Positions 8,224 through 17,995 of a DNA stretch of 64,000 nucleotides are shown here, piece after piece. The stretch spans positions 682,001-746,000 of the forward strand of contig JADJWI010000003.1 of the NCBI GenBank assembly GCA_016716435.1, read 5' to 3'. The notes beneath the pieces were generated by a model. The model was not told the DNA's origin, did no database searches, and worked only from the letters and a program-made list of their open reading frames with translations. Position 1 is the stretch's first letter; every line of letters begins with the position of its first letter. The stretch is from Acidobacteriota bacterium (GTDB lineage Bacteria > Acidobacteriota > Blastocatellia > Pyrinomonadales > Pyrinomonadaceae). The translations under genes and the position numbers were made by a program.

Positions 8224-9993
8224 TTACTTCCTAAGCATCGTTACGACATCGTTATCCTTGAGCGCATTGCCGGTCGCCCGCTGAAGATCGGCGAGAGCCT
8301 TGTTCAGCTCGGTCTGGGCGCGTAGCTCGGCGCTTCGGGCGTTCGTCAATGCTGTTTGGCGTTCGAGCACATTGTAAATGTCCGATTGGCCGGCATCGAG
8401 CTTTCGCTGTTCCGATTCATATTGCCGAACGGAATTTTCGCGTGAGATGGCGGCCGAGCGAAGCCGTGCCTCGGCGGTTCGGACCGCCTGCAACGCATTT
8501 CGAACCTCGACCTGAATGAGTTGCTCGACCTGCTCACGCTGTGCCGAGATCCGTTCGCCTTCGACCAACGAGCGGCCATATTGTGCACGCGCGGTCCGGT
8601 CACCGAAGAGAGGCAGGTTGATCGTTACGCCGACGCGATAGGTCGGGTAGCGATTGGTGAAGATGTCTGAATACGCCGAGCCCGAGCTGCCGAGCGAGCC
8701 GAGCAGCGACTCGAGCTGTGCACGCTGCTGCGCTTGGCGGGCGAGACAGGCATCATAGCCGGGGTCGTTCGGGTCGCAAGGAACATCGAACGGGCTGCTG
8801 AAATTCGGGTTTTGAGTTCCGCCGATGCCGCTCGATGTATAACCGGCAACGAGGTCGATCTGGGGCCGGCTCTGGTCGCGATAGTAGCGCCGGTCGATCT
8901 CGTTGATCGCCTTTTGGACGTTATTGAGCTCTAGTTCGGGCCGGTTCTCCATCGCAGCTGTTATCGCGTCGTTGAGCGTGGTTCCGGGGACGCGAAGTTC
9001 GACCGAGTCCGTCGGGACTATTGCCTCGTTCCAGACGGCGTTGTAGCGATTCGGCGAGATCAGATTCTTGAGCCCATTCTCGGCCTGCGTAACTATATTG
9101 AGAGCATCGTAAACGGCCTGTTCAAAGTTTGCGACCTGCGTTTCGGCCGCGACGATGTCGATCGGCGCAAGCTGGCCTTCCTCGACCAGGCGGCGATTGT
9201 GCTCAAGCTGGTCCTTCGCATCGCGAACGGCATCACGTTGGACCTGCAGGTTCCTGAGCGCAAAGGTCAGATCCCAATAAGCACGCTGGACGTTCGTAAT
9301 TATCTCGATCGACCGCTGCCGAAACTGGGCATCGCTGAGAGAGAGGTTCCGCTTTGCGATCTCGATCGTCCGCCGCGGCTGGTCCATTGCCCTCCCGCGG
9401 AGCAGCGGCTGCGTAAGCGTAATGCCAAAGTTCGCATTGGCTTGGGGGCTCAAGATCGAGATCGGGTTGTTGGTCGTCACACGCTGGTTATTGAACGTCG
9501 CGGCAAAGATCGTCCCGTAGTTTGGCAGCGGAATGCGGACGTCGGCATTCCCAACCAATGCACCCTGCGTTGTCTCGCGGTTGTTGCTAAAAATGCTGAC
9601 GTTTGGCGTTGTCGCCCGCTCGTAAAATGTCTGCGCAATAAAACGCGGTTCGTAAAAACCGCGGGCCGCCTTGAGGTCAAACTCGGCGATCTGCACATTC
9701 TTTCGCGTGACCTCAATGTCACGGTTGTTCTCAAGCGCAAGTGCTATCGCCTCGCGGACCGACATCGGCCGCTGCGAGGTCATCTCGACACCGACACGCC
9801 CGAGGTCGGGGAGGTCGCGGCTATCGGATTCAAAACCCGGAGCGATCGGCGGAACAGTATTGATCTTATCCGGAGCAACGCCTTGCTTGTCGGTGGCAAA
9901 AGGCGTCGGCGAAGGCGTAGGGTCCTGACCATACGCCGAGCCGAAGGCCGCCGCAAAAGTAAATATGATCGCAGGTATAAAGCGAGATCTCAT
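8224..9993 (-). CDS. TolC-family outer-membrane efflux channel
   Basis: An outer-membrane factor of about 589 residues. The signal peptide runs from the ATG at 9993 (MRSRFIPAIIFTFAAAFG) to about residue 23, followed by a Pro/Ser/Thr stretch. The rest has the duplicated alpha-helical barrel pattern: MSVREAIALALENNRDIEV opening repeat one and LNDAITAAMENRPELELNNV opening repeat two, with long heptad helices. An insertion with a Cys pair (about VPCDPNDPGYDACLA) in the second repeat is unusual. An ATG at 10020 would add nine residues ahead of the signal. It lies 46 bp below the pump gene and completes the tripartite system. Confidence 0.9.
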   Translation of the reverse strand: MRSRFIPAIIFTFAAAFGSAYGQDPTPSPTPFATDKQGVAPDKINTVPPIAPGFESDSRDLPDLGRVGVEMTSQRPMSVREAIALALENNRDIEVTRKNVQIAEFDLKAARGFYEPRFIAQTFYERATTPNVSIFSNNRETTQGALVGNADVRIPLPNYGTIFAATFNNQRVTTNNPISILSPQANANFGITLTQPLLRGRAMDQPRRTIEIAKRNLSLSDAQFRQRSIEIITNVQRAYWDLTFALRNLQVQRDAVRDAKDQLEHNRRLVEEGQLAPIDIVAAETQVANFEQAVYDALNIVTQAENGLKNLISPNRYNAVWNEAIVPTDSVELRVPGTTLNDAITAAMENRPELELNNVQKAINEIDRRYYRDQSRPQIDLVAGYTSSGIGGTQNPNFSSPFDVPCDPNDPGYDACLARQAQQRAQLESLLGSLGSSGSAYSDIFTNRYPTYRVGVTINLPLFGDRTARAQYGRSLVEGERISAQREQVEQLIQVEVRNALQAVRTAEARLRSAAISRENSVRQYESEQRKLDAGQSDIYNVLERQTALTNARSAELRAQTELNKALADLQRATGNALKDNDVVTMLRK

Positions 9994-10039
9994 ATCGAAT
10001 CTCCACGGCAATCGCCGCAAATATAAAAACAGAGCATCA

Positions 10040-11998
10040 TTACTTGCCCATTATTGAACTCGTCGCTCCGGCAATGCGACGACGAAAACCGCCGAAGAGC
10101 CACTCGGAGAAACGGCCGACCCGTTGGAATATATGTAGCTCGGCAAGGTCGTCAAATATCGAATAAAAGACCGGCACCGCAAGAAGCGTAAGCAACAAAC
10201 ACAGCGTCTGGCCGCCGACAACGAGCACGCCGATCGAGCGGTTCGTGCCTGAACCTGCACCGGTCGAAAACACGAGCGGGATCATGCCCGCGACGAGCGC
10301 GAGCGTCGTCATCAGGATCGGCCGTAGCCGGTCGCGGTTCGCCTGAATGATCGCGTCATAGCGGCTCATTCCCGCGGCCCGCAAATTGTTCGTGTGGTCG
10401 ATCTGGAGGATCGCATTTTTCTTGACGATACCGAACAGCAACAGAAGGCCGAGGCCGGAGAAAATGTTCACCGTTTGGCCGGCTATCAGAAGGCTCAGAA
10501 TACCGAACGGCACCGCCAGCGGTAGCGTCAGCAGGATCGTCACCGGATGGATGAACGATTCGAACTGAGCTGCCAGCACGATGTACATAAAAACGAACGA
10601 AAGAACGAACGCGAGCAGGAAGTAGAAACCGGCCTTACCCATTTCCTTTGATTGGCCGACGTAGCCGGTCGTGTAGGCAGCGGGGAGATTGAGCTCGCGG
10701 ACGTACTGGTCAATGGCCGAGGTGATGCTCGTCGCCGAGCCGCCCGGCCGCGTATTGGCAAGCATTGTGACCTGTCGTTGGCGGTTCGTGCGTTCGATCG
10801 AGCTCGGGCCGGTACCTTCTCTTGGAGTTACTAAGCGGTCGAGCGTTACCCATCCGACCTTGGACGAGGGCACGATCATTCGCGAGAGCCCTTCGATATC
10901 GGTCCGGTATTTCTGGACCGAGCGGACAACTACGTCGTACTGGTCCGTCCCGATGTTAAAGGTCGTCGCGTCTTGCCCGGCGACGAGCGTGTTAAGCGCC
11001 TGCGAGATATCGCCGATGCGGACGCCGAGGTCGGCCGCCAATTGGCGGTTGATCTCAAGCTGCACCTCGGGTTTGCCGGAGATCAGCGTCGAATCAACAT
11101 CAACCGCATCGGGAACGCTCCGCATCCGCTCAAGGATCAGTGCCGAGTATTCCTCTAGCTTCTTCAGATCTGGCCCGGCGATCAGGAACTGGACGTTCGC
11201 GTTGCGGAACCCGCCGCCCGAGAACGCCTGCACCTGCTGTACTCCGGTGCGGAGATCGGGATACTTCCCGAGCAGGTCGCGCGTCGCGCTCATCAGGTCT
11301 TCCTGCGATCTCTCCCGGTCACCGATGTCGCTCAACTTAACGTAGATCGAGCCGCTGTTTACGACCTGATCCTGTCCGCCGCCGGCAGTTGAAAGCGTAT
11401 CGGTAACGCCCGGCATTTGCCGTATTTCCGAAGCGATCCGCTCCATTGCCAGCGAAGTCGCACCGAGGCTGTAGCCTTCCGGGGCACGGAACGAGATCTC
11501 AAACTGCGATTGGTCATCGACGGGGAGAAAGTTTTTCCCGACGAAGTAAAAGAGTGGGAAGATCGAGACAAAGACCAGCACGCACAGCGTTACGATAAGC
11601 CAGCGATGGCCCATCGCAAATCGCAGCAAGCCCGTATAACGATCGAGGATCCATGAAAACCAGCGTGATTCCTTTGAGCTGTGCTCTTCCTTAGGTTCGG
11701 TATTTTTGCCTAGTGAGCCTTCGACCTTAACATCTGCAAGAAACGCCTCGTCACGCTTTTTCTTGACGTGCTTACGCTTGATCAGCCGTGCGGCAAGCAT
11801 CGGCGTCAGCGAGAATGAAACGATCAGCGAGACGCCCACTGCGAAGGACGACGTCAGGCCAAAGCTCGACATAAAACGGCCGACGATGCCCTGCATAAAG
11901 CCGATCGGAACAAAGACCGCCATTAGCGAGAGTGTGGTCGCAAGCACGGCGAGCCCGATATCTCGGGTGCCCTCGATCGCCGCCTCAAAGGGGTCCAT
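10040..11998 (-). CDS. RND efflux pump, C-terminal part (frameshifted gene)
   Basis: 652 residues matching the RND pump from just after transmembrane helix 4 to the end: [34 protein letters not shown], a second large periplasmic domain and the C-terminal helices with the [15 protein letters not shown] signature. It begins exactly where the N-terminal fragment at 11923-13248 leaves the correct frame. AAGGA abuts the ATG with no spacing, so independent initiation looks poor. Joined, the two parts give about 1,070 residues, normal for HAE1/MdtB-type inner-membrane proton antiporters that export hydrophobic drugs or metabolites. A one-base deletion in GAAGAAAAGGAATGG (11995-12008) would explain the break. 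Confidence 0.85.
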   Translation of the reverse strand: MDPFEAAIEGTRDIGLAVLATTLSLMAVFVPIGFMQGIVGRFMSSFGLTSSFAVGVSLIVSFSLTPMLAARLIKRKHVKKKRDEAFLADVKVEGSLGKNTEPKEEHSSKESRWFSWILDRYTGLLRFAMGHRWLIVTLCVLVFVSIFPLFYFVGKNFLPVDDQSQFEISFRAPEGYSLGATSLAMERIASEIRQMPGVTDTLSTAGGGQDQVVNSGSIYVKLSDIGDRERSQEDLMSATRDLLGKYPDLRTGVQQVQAFSGGGFRNANVQFLIAGPDLKKLEEYSALILERMRSVPDAVDVDSTLISGKPEVQLEINRQLAADLGVRIGDISQALNTLVAGQDATTFNIGTDQYDVVVRSVQKYRTDIEGLSRMIVPSSKVGWVTLDRLVTPREGTGPSSIERTNRQRQVTMLANTRPGGSATSITSAIDQYVRELNLPAAYTTGYVGQSKEMGKAGFYFLLAFVLSFVFMYIVLAAQFESFIHPVTILLTLPLAVPFGILSLLIAGQTVNIFSGLGLLLLFGIVKKNAILQIDHTNNLRAAGMSRYDAIIQANRDRLRPILMTTLALVAGMIPLVFSTGAGSGTNRSIGVLVVGGQTLCLLLTLLAVPVFYSIFDDLAELHIFQRVGRFSEWLFGGFRRRIAGATSSIMGK

Positions 11999-13248
11999 TC
12001 CTTTTCTTCGACAAAGCGATAGATGTTCTCAAGCACGATGATCGCGTCGTCAACGACGATGCCGACCATCAGCGTGAGCGCAAGCATCGTGATCGAATTG
12101 AGCGTATAGCCCATCGCGAGCATCAGGCCGAACGTCGCAATGATCGAGGTCGGAATGGCGAGCGACGCGATAAAGGTCGAGCGGAAACTCCAGAGGAAAA
12201 AGAAAATGACGATACAGGCGAAGACCGAGCCGAGGATGAGGTGTTCGGTGAGAGCTGAGACGGCGTTCTCGATAAAGATCGAGTTGTCGCCGATGATCCG
12301 CATCTCGTAACCCTGCGGAAGGCCTTGTTCTATCTCCGCAAGCCGCTCCTTTATCTCGCGGGCAACGGCGACGGTGTTTTGGCCGGACTGCTTTGCGACG
12401 ATGAGGGTTACGGCAGGCCGCCCGTTAAGCCGCGATTCGGAGCGAAGTTCCTCGGCTCCGTCCTCGACATAGCCAATATCTTTGACCTTGACCGAATACT
12501 CGCCACGGGCCGCGACAACGACCTCGTTAAAGTCCTCGGCCCGCTGTACCTTCCCGAGCGTTCGGATGCTTGTTTCGGTCTGTCCTTCGTCAAGCCGGCC
12601 GCTCGGAAACTCAATGTTCTGGATGCGAAGGGCATTCGTCACCTCGGCCGGCGTGATGTTGTAGGACCGCATCTTGTCCGGATCGATCCAAACATTGATC
12701 TGGCGTTCCTGCCCGCCAACGAGCGTTACCTGGCCGACGCCGCTGATCGATTCGATGCGTTCCTTGATGCTCTTTTTCGCAACCTCGGTAACGTCGCGAA
12801 CCGAGTCGTTGCCGCTCAGCGTGACTCGGAGGATCGGGGCGGCGTCGGTATCGAGCTTGAGTACGGTCGGTTGCTCGGCCGTGGTCGGAAGTCGCGGAAT
12901 GACGTTCTGGACCTTCTGCTGTACCTCGTTAAAGGCGACCTCAACGTCCTTTTCAAGTACAAATTGAACGAAGACGCGCGAGATGCCTTCGATCGACGAC
13001 GAACGAAGTTCATCGATGCCGCTGATGGTGTTTACGGATTCCTCAACGAGTTCCGTGATCTCGGTCTCGATCTCCTCGGGCGAGGCACCGGGGTTTACGA
13101 CGGTGATCGTAAGGGTCGGGAAGTCGATCTTCGGAAAAAGGTCAACCCCAAGGCTGAAGAACGAAAACATTCCGACCACCACGAGCGAAAGAATAAGCAT
13201 CGTGGCAAAAACCGGCCGCTTAACACAAACTTCTGCTAACCACTGCAT
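11923..13248 (-). CDS. RND efflux pump, N-terminal part (frameshifted gene)
   Basis: 441 residues: an N-terminal anchor ([20 protein letters not shown]), the first periplasmic porter/docking domain with [15 protein letters not shown], then helices 2-4 ending in [20 protein letters not shown]. The paired aspartates of the proton relay are present. From about residue 417 the frame is wrong: the last 25 residues ([14 protein letters not shown] onwards) do not resemble the family. The adaptor gene lies upstream and the TolC-like channel downstream. A sequencing indel, a real pseudogene, or frameshifting are all possible; no canonical slippery heptamer is seen. Confidence 0.85.
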   Translation of the reverse strand: MQWLAEVCVKRPVFATMLILSLVVVGMFSFFSLGVDLFPKIDFPTLTITVVNPGASPEEIETEITELVEESVNTISGIDELRSSSIEGISRVFVQFVLEKDVEVAFNEVQQKVQNVIPRLPTTAEQPTVLKLDTDAAPILRVTLSGNDSVRDVTEVAKKSIKERIESISGVGQVTLVGGQERQINVWIDPDKMRSYNITPAEVTNALRIQNIEFPSGRLDEGQTETSIRTLGKVQRAEDFNEVVVAARGEYSVKVKDIGYVEDGAEELRSESRLNGRPAVTLIVAKQSGQNTVAVAREIKERLAEIEQGLPQGYEMRIIGDNSIFIENAVSALTEHLILGSVFACIVIFFFLWSFRSTFIASLAIPTSIIATFGLMLAMGYTLNSITMLALTLMVGIVVDDAIIVLENIYRFVEEKEWTPLRRRSRAPEISGSPCLRPHSR

Positions 13249-13300
13249 ATGAACGCTACTCGTCTGCCCGGCTGAACACGACCGGGCCGTCAGTCCAAGG

Positions 13301-14644
13301 CTATTGCCTTACAAAAATTCCGTCGGTCAAGAGATTCAGATTGCTGGTCGCAACCGTCTCGCCTTCGACAACTCCGCTCTTGATCTGGATCATGTTGCCC
13401 TCGAGCAGTCCAAGCTGGACCATCTGTTCGCGGGCGGCACCGTCGCGGATAACGTAAACGCGGTTGATGTCGCCGTCGGCACGCACTGCCGCAGCGGGAA
13501 TCATCACCGCAGGTTCGGGAGTCGCTTGAGTGATGCGGACCGTCGCGAACTGGCCGGGCTTCAAGAGCCCGTCAACATTTTGCACTTCGGCCTCGACCGT
13601 CAGCGTTCTCGCCTGTTGGTTAAGCCCCGGCGAGATGCGGACGATGCGTCCGGCAAAGCTTCGGTCCGGATAGGCCGAGGTCTGAAGCGAGACGCCCTGC
13701 CCGCTCGAGACGCGGCCGACGTTCTGTTCGGGGATGTCGATGCGAAGCCGGAGCGTCGAGGTCCGCATTATCGTGGCGATCTTTGAATTGGGCACATTCG
13801 GCGAGATGTATTCGCCGACCTCGATGGATCGTTCGGCGACGAAGCCGCTGATCGGTGCACGAACGGTATTGTCGGCGACGGCCTTTTCCGCCTGCCGCAC
13901 CTGAGCCTCGACCGCGCCGACTCCGGCCCGGGCACTATTGGCAGCCGCCCGGGCACTTTCAACCGCGGATTGAGCAGTGTTGATCGCACGGATCGCGACA
14001 GCGGCGTTCGAGCGGGCCTCGTCGAGTTGGCCGAGCAATGCATCACGTTGAGCCTTTCGCTGGTCGTAGATCGCACGCGAAATATCGCCGGTCTCAAGCA
14101 AACGCTCGGCCCTGCGGAGTTCCGTCTCGGCGAGTTGTAGATTGGCGGTAACGGATTTTACCTGTGAGAAGTCCTTGATCTGAAAGGTCTCGCCGTCCGA
14201 GACGCCGAGCCGTGCCTGAGTCTGGCGAAGACTGGCGATCGCTTGCTCGACGTTCGCATCGGCCTGCTGAACGGCACGACGCTGCTGTTCTAGTTGTGCT
14301 CGTGCTTGGTCAAGCCTGATTTGCGCGTCGCGGGCGTCGAGACGAATGAGCACATCGCCTTGGTTTACGTAGCTCCCGATGTCGAAATTGACCTCGACAA
14401 CCTTACCAGGAATGGCCGCAGCGACGTCCGAGTTCGCGTCGCTGGTCAGGTTACCGGTCGCCTCGATATAAGAGGGAATCGCCTGGATCACGGCTTTGGC
14501 CGTCGTTACCTCGACCGATTCCGCCTGCGCGTTCGCGTTCGCGTTCGACGCGGAAGCCGCGTCTGAACCGGAACCGCATCCGGTTGCTGTCAGCCCGATC
14601 GCGGCAGCAAGAATTGCCGGAATGATAGAACCATTTCTTTGCAT
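13301..14644 (-). CDS. RND efflux periplasmic adaptor, HlyD/AcrA family lipoprotein
   Basis: A 447-residue membrane-fusion protein. The N-terminus has a lipobox, LTATGC, so it is probably lipid-anchored in the periplasm with mature Cys23. A beta-barrel/lipoyl half (GNLTSDANSDVAAAIPGKVV, YVNQGDVLIRLD) precedes an unusually long alpha-helical hairpin (about residues 105-260), then the second lipoyl half (NTVRAPISGFVAERSIEVGE) and a C-terminal membrane-proximal domain. It bridges the RND pump and the TolC-like channel. It lies between tetR and the pump gene with short gaps on the same strand. Confidence 0.92.
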   Translation of the reverse strand: MQRNGSIIPAILAAAIGLTATGCGSGSDAASASNANANAQAESVEVTTAKAVIQAIPSYIEATGNLTSDANSDVAAAIPGKVVEVNFDIGSYVNQGDVLIRLDARDAQIRLDQARAQLEQQRRAVQQADANVEQAIASLRQTQARLGVSDGETFQIKDFSQVKSVTANLQLAETELRRAERLLETGDISRAIYDQRKAQRDALLGQLDEARSNAAVAIRAINTAQSAVESARAAANSARAGVGAVEAQVRQAEKAVADNTVRAPISGFVAERSIEVGEYISPNVPNSKIATIMRTSTLRLRIDIPEQNVGRVSSGQGVSLQTSAYPDRSFAGRIVRISPGLNQQARTLTVEAEVQNVDGLLKPGQFATVRITQATPEPAVMIPAAAVRADGDINRVYVIRDGAAREQMVQLGLLEGNMIQIKSGVVEGETVATSNLNLLTDGIFVRQ

Positions 14645-14687
14645 ATAGCCTCTTGCAGGATCAGCTATTGCTCCTGCCTCAAAAAAT

Positions 14688-15344
14688 CTAGTTTCTGATA
14701 CCGTCTATCAAAATATTTGCGAACTCGCGGGCCACTTCCTCATTATCGGCGTCCAAAAGCGCCCGCTTTCGATCCCACAAAATGTCGTTTAATGAATGAT
14801 GGATCAGCATTCCCATGAATGCCCTAACAACGATCCGCGGATTAACCTCGCGAAATGCTCCTTCTTTCTGCCGACGTTCGATGTAGCCGCCGATAAAGTC
14901 GTAGCCTGAGGACACGAACTCGCTGAAAAATCGGTCAGCGAGTTCGTGCTCTTCGAGTGCCGAGTACATCAGCAGTCGCATGAATGCAACGTCTTCCCGG
15001 TGCTTTGTCATCGCCATCCGGGCCATGTTGTAAAAGAACGCGAAGTCATCGCCGTTCTTCCATGCTTCCATCAATTCCGGGCACTGCTCCCAAGGGAAGC
15101 CCTCGCCCTCACCTGCGCCGCATGCCTGATGAAAAATGATCGCTCCGTAAAGCTCATCCTTGGTAGCAAAGTGGCGAAAGACCATCGCTTCTGAAACGCC
15201 CGAAGCCTCGGCGATCATTTTCGTCGTCGTACCGCTGAAGCCTCGCCGCGAGAAAAGTTCCATCGCGGTGTGCAGGATCTGGTCCCGCCGCTCGTCGCCG
15301 CTCATGCGGCTTTTGTGGTCGCAATTTTCCAGGATCTTTTGCAA
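14688..15344 (-). CDS. TetR-family transcriptional repressor of the efflux operon
   Basis: A 218-residue regulator. The N-terminal helix-turn-helix is RRDQILHTAMELFSRRGFSG plus ASGVSEAMVFRHFATKDELY; the rest is an all-helical ligand-binding dimerisation domain. It is the first gene of the minus-strand efflux operon and sits 24 bp from a perfect inverted repeat (15367-15384), the expected arrangement for an autorepressor that releases DNA when a pump substrate binds. An alternative in-frame ATG at 15305 (MSGDERRD) would remove 13 residues without touching the HTH. Its effector is not predictable. Confidence 0.9.
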   Translation of the reverse strand: MQKILENCDHKSRMSGDERRDQILHTAMELFSRRGFSGTTTKMIAEASGVSEAMVFRHFATKDELYGAIIFHQACGAGEGEGFPWEQCPELMEAWKNGDDFAFFYNMARMAMTKHREDVAFMRLLMYSALEEHELADRFFSEFVSSGYDFIGGYIERRQKEGAFREVNPRIVVRAFMGMLIHHSLNDILWDRKRALLDADNEEVAREFANILIDGIRN

Positions 15345-15366
15345 AATCTCTCCGTTAACAAAAACT

Positions 15367-15384
15367 TAAGTAAGTCCTTACTTA
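15367..15384. promoter_or_regulatory. Putative TetR operator
   Basis: TAAGTAAG and CTTACTTA form a perfect 8-bp inverted repeat with a 2-bp spacer (TC), 23 bp upstream of the tetR start. TetR-type repressors of RND operons commonly bind such symmetric sites overlapping their own promoter. The repeat also contains direct TAAG/TTAC iterations. Confidence 0.65.
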
Positions 15385-15652
15385 CTTGCGAAAAGCTAGA
15401 ATCGCAATTCCGGAATATTTCTGTCAAGCCTGTTGAACGAAATTTTCAATGTTCGGTTCCGGCTTTTGGCCGGATCGCTTTCCAAATAACGCGTTGCTGG
15501 GCAGCGAAACGTATCACGTTCGGAACAAATTCCGTCAAAAAATCGTAACAACCTTAAAGACAAACGGTTCATCACACTCGGCGTTCGGTGAAAATGGGTT
15601 TCGTGCGTATTTTGCTGCGAGATTCAAACATCATCAAGGAGGAAGACGAAAA

Positions 15653-16003
15653 ATGACGGAATTTGAGGCCGAAACAAAGAAAGCGGAAAAGGAACTCGAG
15701 CAGGGGCTCGTTCACATAGGCACGGACGGCACGGCCGCGGCCGGAGACGATGAGTATTTGGGAGAATTGAAGATGCAGGCACAGGAATACGGACAGAAGT
15801 TTCAGGACGCAGCTTCGCGAGCGAAGGATTATGCGACCGAAAGCTTTCAGTACGCAGGCGATAAGTTCAAGGAATTGCAGAACAAGGATCCGAAGGAGAT
15901 CTTGGAAGATGCGAAGGACTTTGCACGCCAGAAGCCTGGACAGGCTCTTCTTATCGCGGGTGCGGTCGGATTGGTCGTCGGCTGGCTGCTAAAGCGAAAG
16001 TAG
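15653..16003 (+). CDS. DUF883/ElaB-like membrane-anchored helical protein
   Basis: A 116-residue acidic, probably helical protein (coiled segments about residues 1-90 with KFQDAASRAKDYATESFQYA) ending in one glycine-zipper transmembrane helix, ALLIAGAVGLVVGWLLKRK. This layout is that of ElaB/YqjD/DUF883 proteins, which are tail-anchored in the inner membrane and bind ribosomes in E. coli; that role here is only inferred. A longer frame opens at 15449, but AAGGAGG at 15636-15642 with an 11-nt spacer fixes the ATG at 15653. It diverges from tetR across about 300 bp and ends at a strong terminator. Confidence 0.8.
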   Translation: MTEFEAETKKAEKELEQGLVHIGTDGTAAAGDDEYLGELKMQAQEYGQKFQDAASRAKDYATESFQYAGDKFKELQNKDPKEILEDAKDFARQKPGQALLIAGAVGLVVGWLLKRK

Positions 16004-16030
16004 CCGAGAGTTTTGAGGGTTCGAAAAAAG

Positions 16031-16070
16031 AAAAAGGCCGCCTGGTTAAAAATCCGGGCGGCCTTTTTTT
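16031..16070. terminator. Bidirectional Rho-independent terminator
   Basis: AAAAAGGCCGCC (16031-16042) pairs with GGCGGCCTTTTTTT (16057-16070), with A- and T-runs on either side. It serves the convergent DUF883-like gene and the zinc-ribbon gene. Confidence 0.9.
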
Positions 16071-16071
16071 C

Positions 16072-16425
16072 TTATTGTTGGCTATGGATCAGCTTTCTGG
16101 TCGTATCGCCGAAAAGCACGTCGATCTTCTGACTTTCGTGCACGGCGGTGACCTCGCCGCGGCCGAATGTATCGTGGATCATAGCCTGACCCTTGCGGTA
16201 CTTTCGATTGCGGTCATACGGAGCAGCGGATGTTTTGCGTCCGCCCGAAACGGCGGTCTTCACCCCGCGAACGAAGGTGCTCTCTGTGCCGCAGCCGGTG
16301 CAAGATGCTTTGGTTATTTTGCCAAGCTTTGTAACACTGACCACTTCATGCATCGTATCGTTGTCGCAATCCGAGCAGAGCATTTCCGTTTCCTGTCCGA
16401 CTTCGTATTTTACTGCTTTTATCAT
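16072..16425 (-). CDS. Zinc-ribbon protein with C-terminal Tudor/CarD-like segment
   Basis: A 117-residue protein with no named family that I recognise. Residues 16-45 hold two Cys pairs, CSDC and CTGC, separated by about 25 residues, a zinc ribbon. A basic Ser/Thr linker follows, then a short beta domain (KGQAMIHDTFGRGEVTAVHE...IDVLFGDTTRKLIHSQ) like the small SH3/Tudor modules at the ends of PcrA/UvrD helicases and CarD. A role in contacting RNA polymerase or nucleic acid is inferred. It lies 20 bp below the RhlE gene on the same strand and may be cotranscribed with it. Confidence 0.7.
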   Translation of the reverse strand: MIKAVKYEVGQETEMLCSDCDNDTMHEVVSVTKLGKITKASCTGCGTESTFVRGVKTAVSGGRKTSAAPYDRNRKYRKGQAMIHDTFGRGEVTAVHESQKIDVLFGDTTRKLIHSQQ

Positions 16426-16446
16426 AACTTTTTCCGACCTTCTATT

Positions 16447-17631
16447 TTACCTTCTTCGACGTCCTCGCCCAAAGGTTCGGTAGCTCTTTGCGGGTGCCGC
16501 GGCCCTGACCGCCTCACCGCCGAAGTTTGGCAGGTGAACGCGTTCGACCGCTTGGCCCGTAAGCCTTTCGATGGCACGCATCGACATCTCATCCGCAGCG
16601 GTCACAAGCGTGATCGCACGGCCAAGGTTGCCAGCACGGCCGGTTCGGCCGATACGGTGGACGTAATCCTCCGGAACCTCGGGAATGTCGTAATTGATGA
16701 CATGCGAGACCGAGTCGATATCGATGCCGCGTGCGGCAACGTCGGTCGCGACGAGGATGTTCGTCCGCCCGGACTTGAACGACTTGAGTGCCGCTTCACG
16801 CTGCGACTGCGAACGGTCGCCGTGGATGCGGTTCGAGCGGTGGTCCCATCTCTCAAGCACGGTCGCGAGCCTGTCGGCTCCACGCTTTGTGCGGGTAAAG
16901 ACAAGCACGCGTTCAAACGATTCCTTTGAAAGAAGCTCGAGAAGAAGCGGCATTTTATGCTGCTGTGCGACCGGATATGCAAACTGCTCAATGGTGTGAG
17001 CGGCCTTTCCGCGGGAACCAACCGAGATGAACTCGGGGTCGCGGACGATCTGCATCGCAATTGCTTCCATCTCAGGCGACATAGTTGCCGAGAAGAAAAG
17101 CGTTTGCCGATCCTTCGGCACGGCTTTTACGATCCGCTTGATGGCCGGGAGGAAGCCCATATCGAGCATCCGGTCGGCTTCGTCAAGCACGAGCGTTGTC
17201 AGCCCGCTGAAGTTGACCATGCCCTGCTCCATAAAATCGAGCAGGCGGCCTGGCGTGGCGATAAGAATATTGACGCCGCGTTCAAGCGACTGGATCTGTC
17301 TACCGTAACCGGCACCGCCGATAATGGCGGCACAGGTGATGCCCTTCGGGGCAAACTTACGGCATTCGACCTCGATCTGGTTGGCAAGCTCACGGGTCGG
17401 AGCAAGGACAAGGACGCGGAGTCCGCGGCTGGCCTTTTTATCGAACCGTTGAAGGATCGGGAGAAGAAACGCGGCGGTTTTGCCGGTTCCGGTCTGTGCT
17501 GTTCCGATGACGTCGCCGCCCCGAAGTATTATCGGGATGGCCTGTTTCTGAATGGGTGTAGGCTCAGTATAGCCAATTTGCTCGCACTTCGCCGCAATAT
17601 CGGCGCGCAAGCCTAGTTCTACAAAACTCAT
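16447..17631 (-). CDS. rhlE: DEAD-box RNA helicase RhlE
   Basis: 394 residues carrying all helicase motifs: the Q motif (YTEPTPIQKQAIP), motif I AQTGTGKT, Ia PTRELANQ, II DEAD, III SAT, then ATDVAARGID and HRIGRTGR in the second RecA domain. The short basic C-terminus (FGRGRRRR) is typical of RhlE, which remodels rRNA and mRNA structure in ribosome assembly and cold adaptation. It is followed by the zinc-ribbon gene on the same strand and preceded by about 360 bp of non-coding DNA that may include a regulatory leader. Confidence 0.92.
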   Translation of the reverse strand: MSFVELGLRADIAAKCEQIGYTEPTPIQKQAIPIILRGGDVIGTAQTGTGKTAAFLLPILQRFDKKASRGLRVLVLAPTRELANQIEVECRKFAPKGITCAAIIGGAGYGRQIQSLERGVNILIATPGRLLDFMEQGMVNFSGLTTLVLDEADRMLDMGFLPAIKRIVKAVPKDRQTLFFSATMSPEMEAIAMQIVRDPEFISVGSRGKAAHTIEQFAYPVAQQHKMPLLLELLSKESFERVLVFTRTKRGADRLATVLERWDHRSNRIHGDRSQSQREAALKSFKSGRTNILVATDVAARGIDIDSVSHVINYDIPEVPEDYVHRIGRTGRAGNLGRAITLVTAADEMSMRAIERLTGQAVERVHLPNFGGEAVRAAAPAKSYRTFGRGRRRR

Positions 17632-17995
17632 TTAATTTTATTTCTCTCTATCGAAAACCAGGATCCGAGCGTGCGGAACTACAATGTCCGCCGGAGCGCA
17701 TAAACGCGACCCCTTCGGCCCCGGATGCGAATATTTCCATTCGATCCTCAGGGCAACAGATCCAAGTTTGGTAAAGAAGCTTTCTTACGGTGGGTTGAAA
17801 CTTTCGGTGTAACGGTTGCAGCGAATGACCAACGCGAGAGCGTACGGACGCACCGCACAACTTCTGACTCTATCTAACGAACCAACTCCCGCAATATCCT
17901 TTCCAGCCTTCACAACGAAGGACGGATTACCGTCGACAAAAGAGAGAAGGAATTATCAAACTATGAAATTACATTAATTAATGGGAAAAAGCAAG
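17632..17995. other. Intergenic region, possible RhlE 5' leader
   Basis: 364 bp between rhlE and the ABC transporter operon. No convincing gene is present; a 70-codon minus-strand frame (17648-17860) has no protein-like pattern. Short GC-rich stems are visible on the minus strand (for example GGGGCCGAAGGGGTC). The stretch near 17960-17990 is AT-rich (ACATTAATTAATGGG). Cold-shock helicase genes often have long leaders, but nothing specific was identified. Confidence 0.3.

Noticed and set aside
11990..12010. Programmed -1 frameshift in the RND pump
   Set aside because: No X-XXY-YYZ heptamer or downstream structure is visible; a deletion is simpler.
12325..13239. 304-codon plus-strand frame opposite the RND pump
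   Set aside because: Antisense shadow of a clearly conserved pump gene.
8224..15344. Possible prophage or genomic island
   Set aside because: The genes form an ordinary TetR-RND efflux operon; no phage or integrase genes.
17648..17860. 70-codon minus-strand frame upstream of rhlE
   Set aside because: No ribosome site and no protein-like composition; likely leader or spacer DNA.
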